Position numbers and translations under genes: made by a program. A DNA stretch of 5,432 bases from contig CANRIY010000109.1 of the NCBI GenBank assembly GCA_947630775.1, positions 1 through 5,432 on the forward strand. Direction: 5' to 3'. Numbering within the stretch: position 1 is the first letter of the stretch; each line of letters begins with the position of its first letter. Source of the DNA: an uncultured Clostridia bacterium (GTDB lineage: Bacteria > Bacillota > Clostridia > Christensenellales > Borkfalkiaceae). Below are positions 4,804 to 5,432 of the stretch, one piece after another. Below the pieces are notes generated by a model. The model had not been told where the DNA came from and did no database searches. It worked only from the letters and a program-made list of their open reading frames with translations.

Positions 4804-5432
4804 ATGGCAAAAGTCATCGGTATCGATTTGGGTACGACAAATTCATGTGTTGCAGTGATGGAAGGCGGCGAGCCCGTCGTCATCGCGAATGCGGAAGGGT
4901 CGAGGACGACCCCCTCCGTCGTGGCGTTCCAGAAGGACGGTTCCCGTGTCGTCGGGCAGGTCGCGAAGCGTCAGGCTGTCGCCAATCCCGACAAGACGGT
5001 CATCTCCATCAAGCGCAAGATGGGCTCCGACTATAAGGTCGCCATCGACGAAAAGAGCTACTCCCCGCAGGAGATCTCCGCAATGATCCTTTCGAAGCTC
5101 AAGGCGGACGCGGAGGCATATCTCGGCTCCAAGGTGACGGACGCCGTCATCACCTGCCCCGCTTATTTTACCGATTCGCAGCGGCAGGCGACCAAGGACG
5201 CGGGCAAGATCGCGGGGCTCAACGTGCTCCGTATCATCAACGAGCCCACGGCGGCGGCGCTTTCTTACGGGCTCGACAAGGAAAAAGAAAACAGCAAGGT
5301 CATGATCTACGACCTCGGCGGCGGCACCTTCGATGTCTCCATTTTGGAGATCTCGGACGGCGTGTTCGAAGTGCTCGCGACGAACGGCAACAACATGCTC
5401 GGCGGCGACGACTTCGATAAGCGCCTCATGGA
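4804..5432 (+). CDS. dnaK: Chaperone DnaK (Hsp70), 5' part, cut by window end
   Basis: The first 209 residues of the ATP-dependent Hsp70 chaperone, which binds exposed hydrophobic segments of unfolded proteins in the cytosol together with DnaJ and GrpE. Visible nucleotide-binding motifs are phosphate loop 1 IDLGTTNS (7-14), the catalytic lysine K70 in SIKRKMG, PAYFTDSQRQAT (119-130), NEPTAAALSYG (146-156) and phosphate loop 2 DLGGGTFDVS (170-179), followed by LGGDDFD (199-205). The segment after K70 is short (MGSDYKVAIDEKSYSPQEIS), without the insertion found in proteobacterial DnaK, which marks it as the Gram-positive type. AAGGAG at 4789-4794 fixes the start. It should be co-transcribed with grpE through the repeat-filled gap; dnaJ is probably next, outside the window. 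The frame is open to the last base. Confidence 0.99.
   Translation, partial: MAKVIGIDLGTTNSCVAVMEGGEPVVIANAEGSRTTPSVVAFQKDGSRVVGQVAKRQAVANPDKTVISIKRKMGSDYKVAIDEKSYSPQEISAMILSKLKADAEAYLGSKVTDAVITCPAYFTDSQRQATKDAGKIAGLNVLRIINEPTAAALSYGLDKEKENSKVMIYDLGGGTFDVSILEISDGVFEVLATNGNNMLGGDDFDKRLM

Overview
The window looks like a chromosomal piece of a spore-forming, fairly GC-rich Firmicute, most likely a gut-type member of the Clostridia. Three things support this: a sleB-ypeB spore germination pair, a DnaK of Gram-positive type (it lacks the segment of about two dozen residues that proteobacterial DnaK carries in its N-terminal quadrant), and strong AGGAG-type ribosome binding sites. The exact genus cannot be told from the sequence.

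Layout. Positions 1-355 hold no gene; they are a mosaic of GC-rich hairpin repeats. A plus-strand pair follows: sleB (404-1168, spore cortex-lytic enzyme) and ypeB (1183-3180, its partner and membrane-anchored protector), 14 bases apart. They end at a strong bidirectional terminator (3194-3225). On the other side of it, converging from the minus strand, is a phosphoribosyltransferase-like gene (3867-3235). Its promoter lies in a 164-base, AT-rich divergent spacer that also carries the promoter of the next plus-strand operon: grpE (4032-4598), then a 205-base gap filled with hairpin repeats, then the 5' part of dnaK (4804 to the window end).

How the genes work together. SleB and YpeB are made together in the forespore and break down cortex peptidoglycan at germination; each normally depends on the other for stability in the spore. 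GrpE is the nucleotide exchange factor of the DnaK chaperone. The usual hrcA gene is not in front of grpE, and I see no CIRCE operator, so control of this heat-shock operon here may differ from the Bacillus model. The phosphoribosyltransferase-like protein has no clear link to either operon.

Most notable: the YpeB homologue carries an N-terminal cytoplasmic extension of about 228 residues, extremely rich in lysine, arginine and alanine (my hand count is 88 K/R against 39 D/E), with histone-H1-like KTA/KKS/AP segments and an 18-residue tandem helical repeat. Bacillus YpeB starts almost directly at its membrane anchor. The tail would face the spore core, where the chromosome is packed. Other points worth a look are a hairpin that buries half of the sleB ribosome binding site, a degenerate PRPP loop in the minus-strand gene, two copies of one hairpin element in opposite orientations on either side of the window, and overlapping inverted repeats on the grpE promoter.
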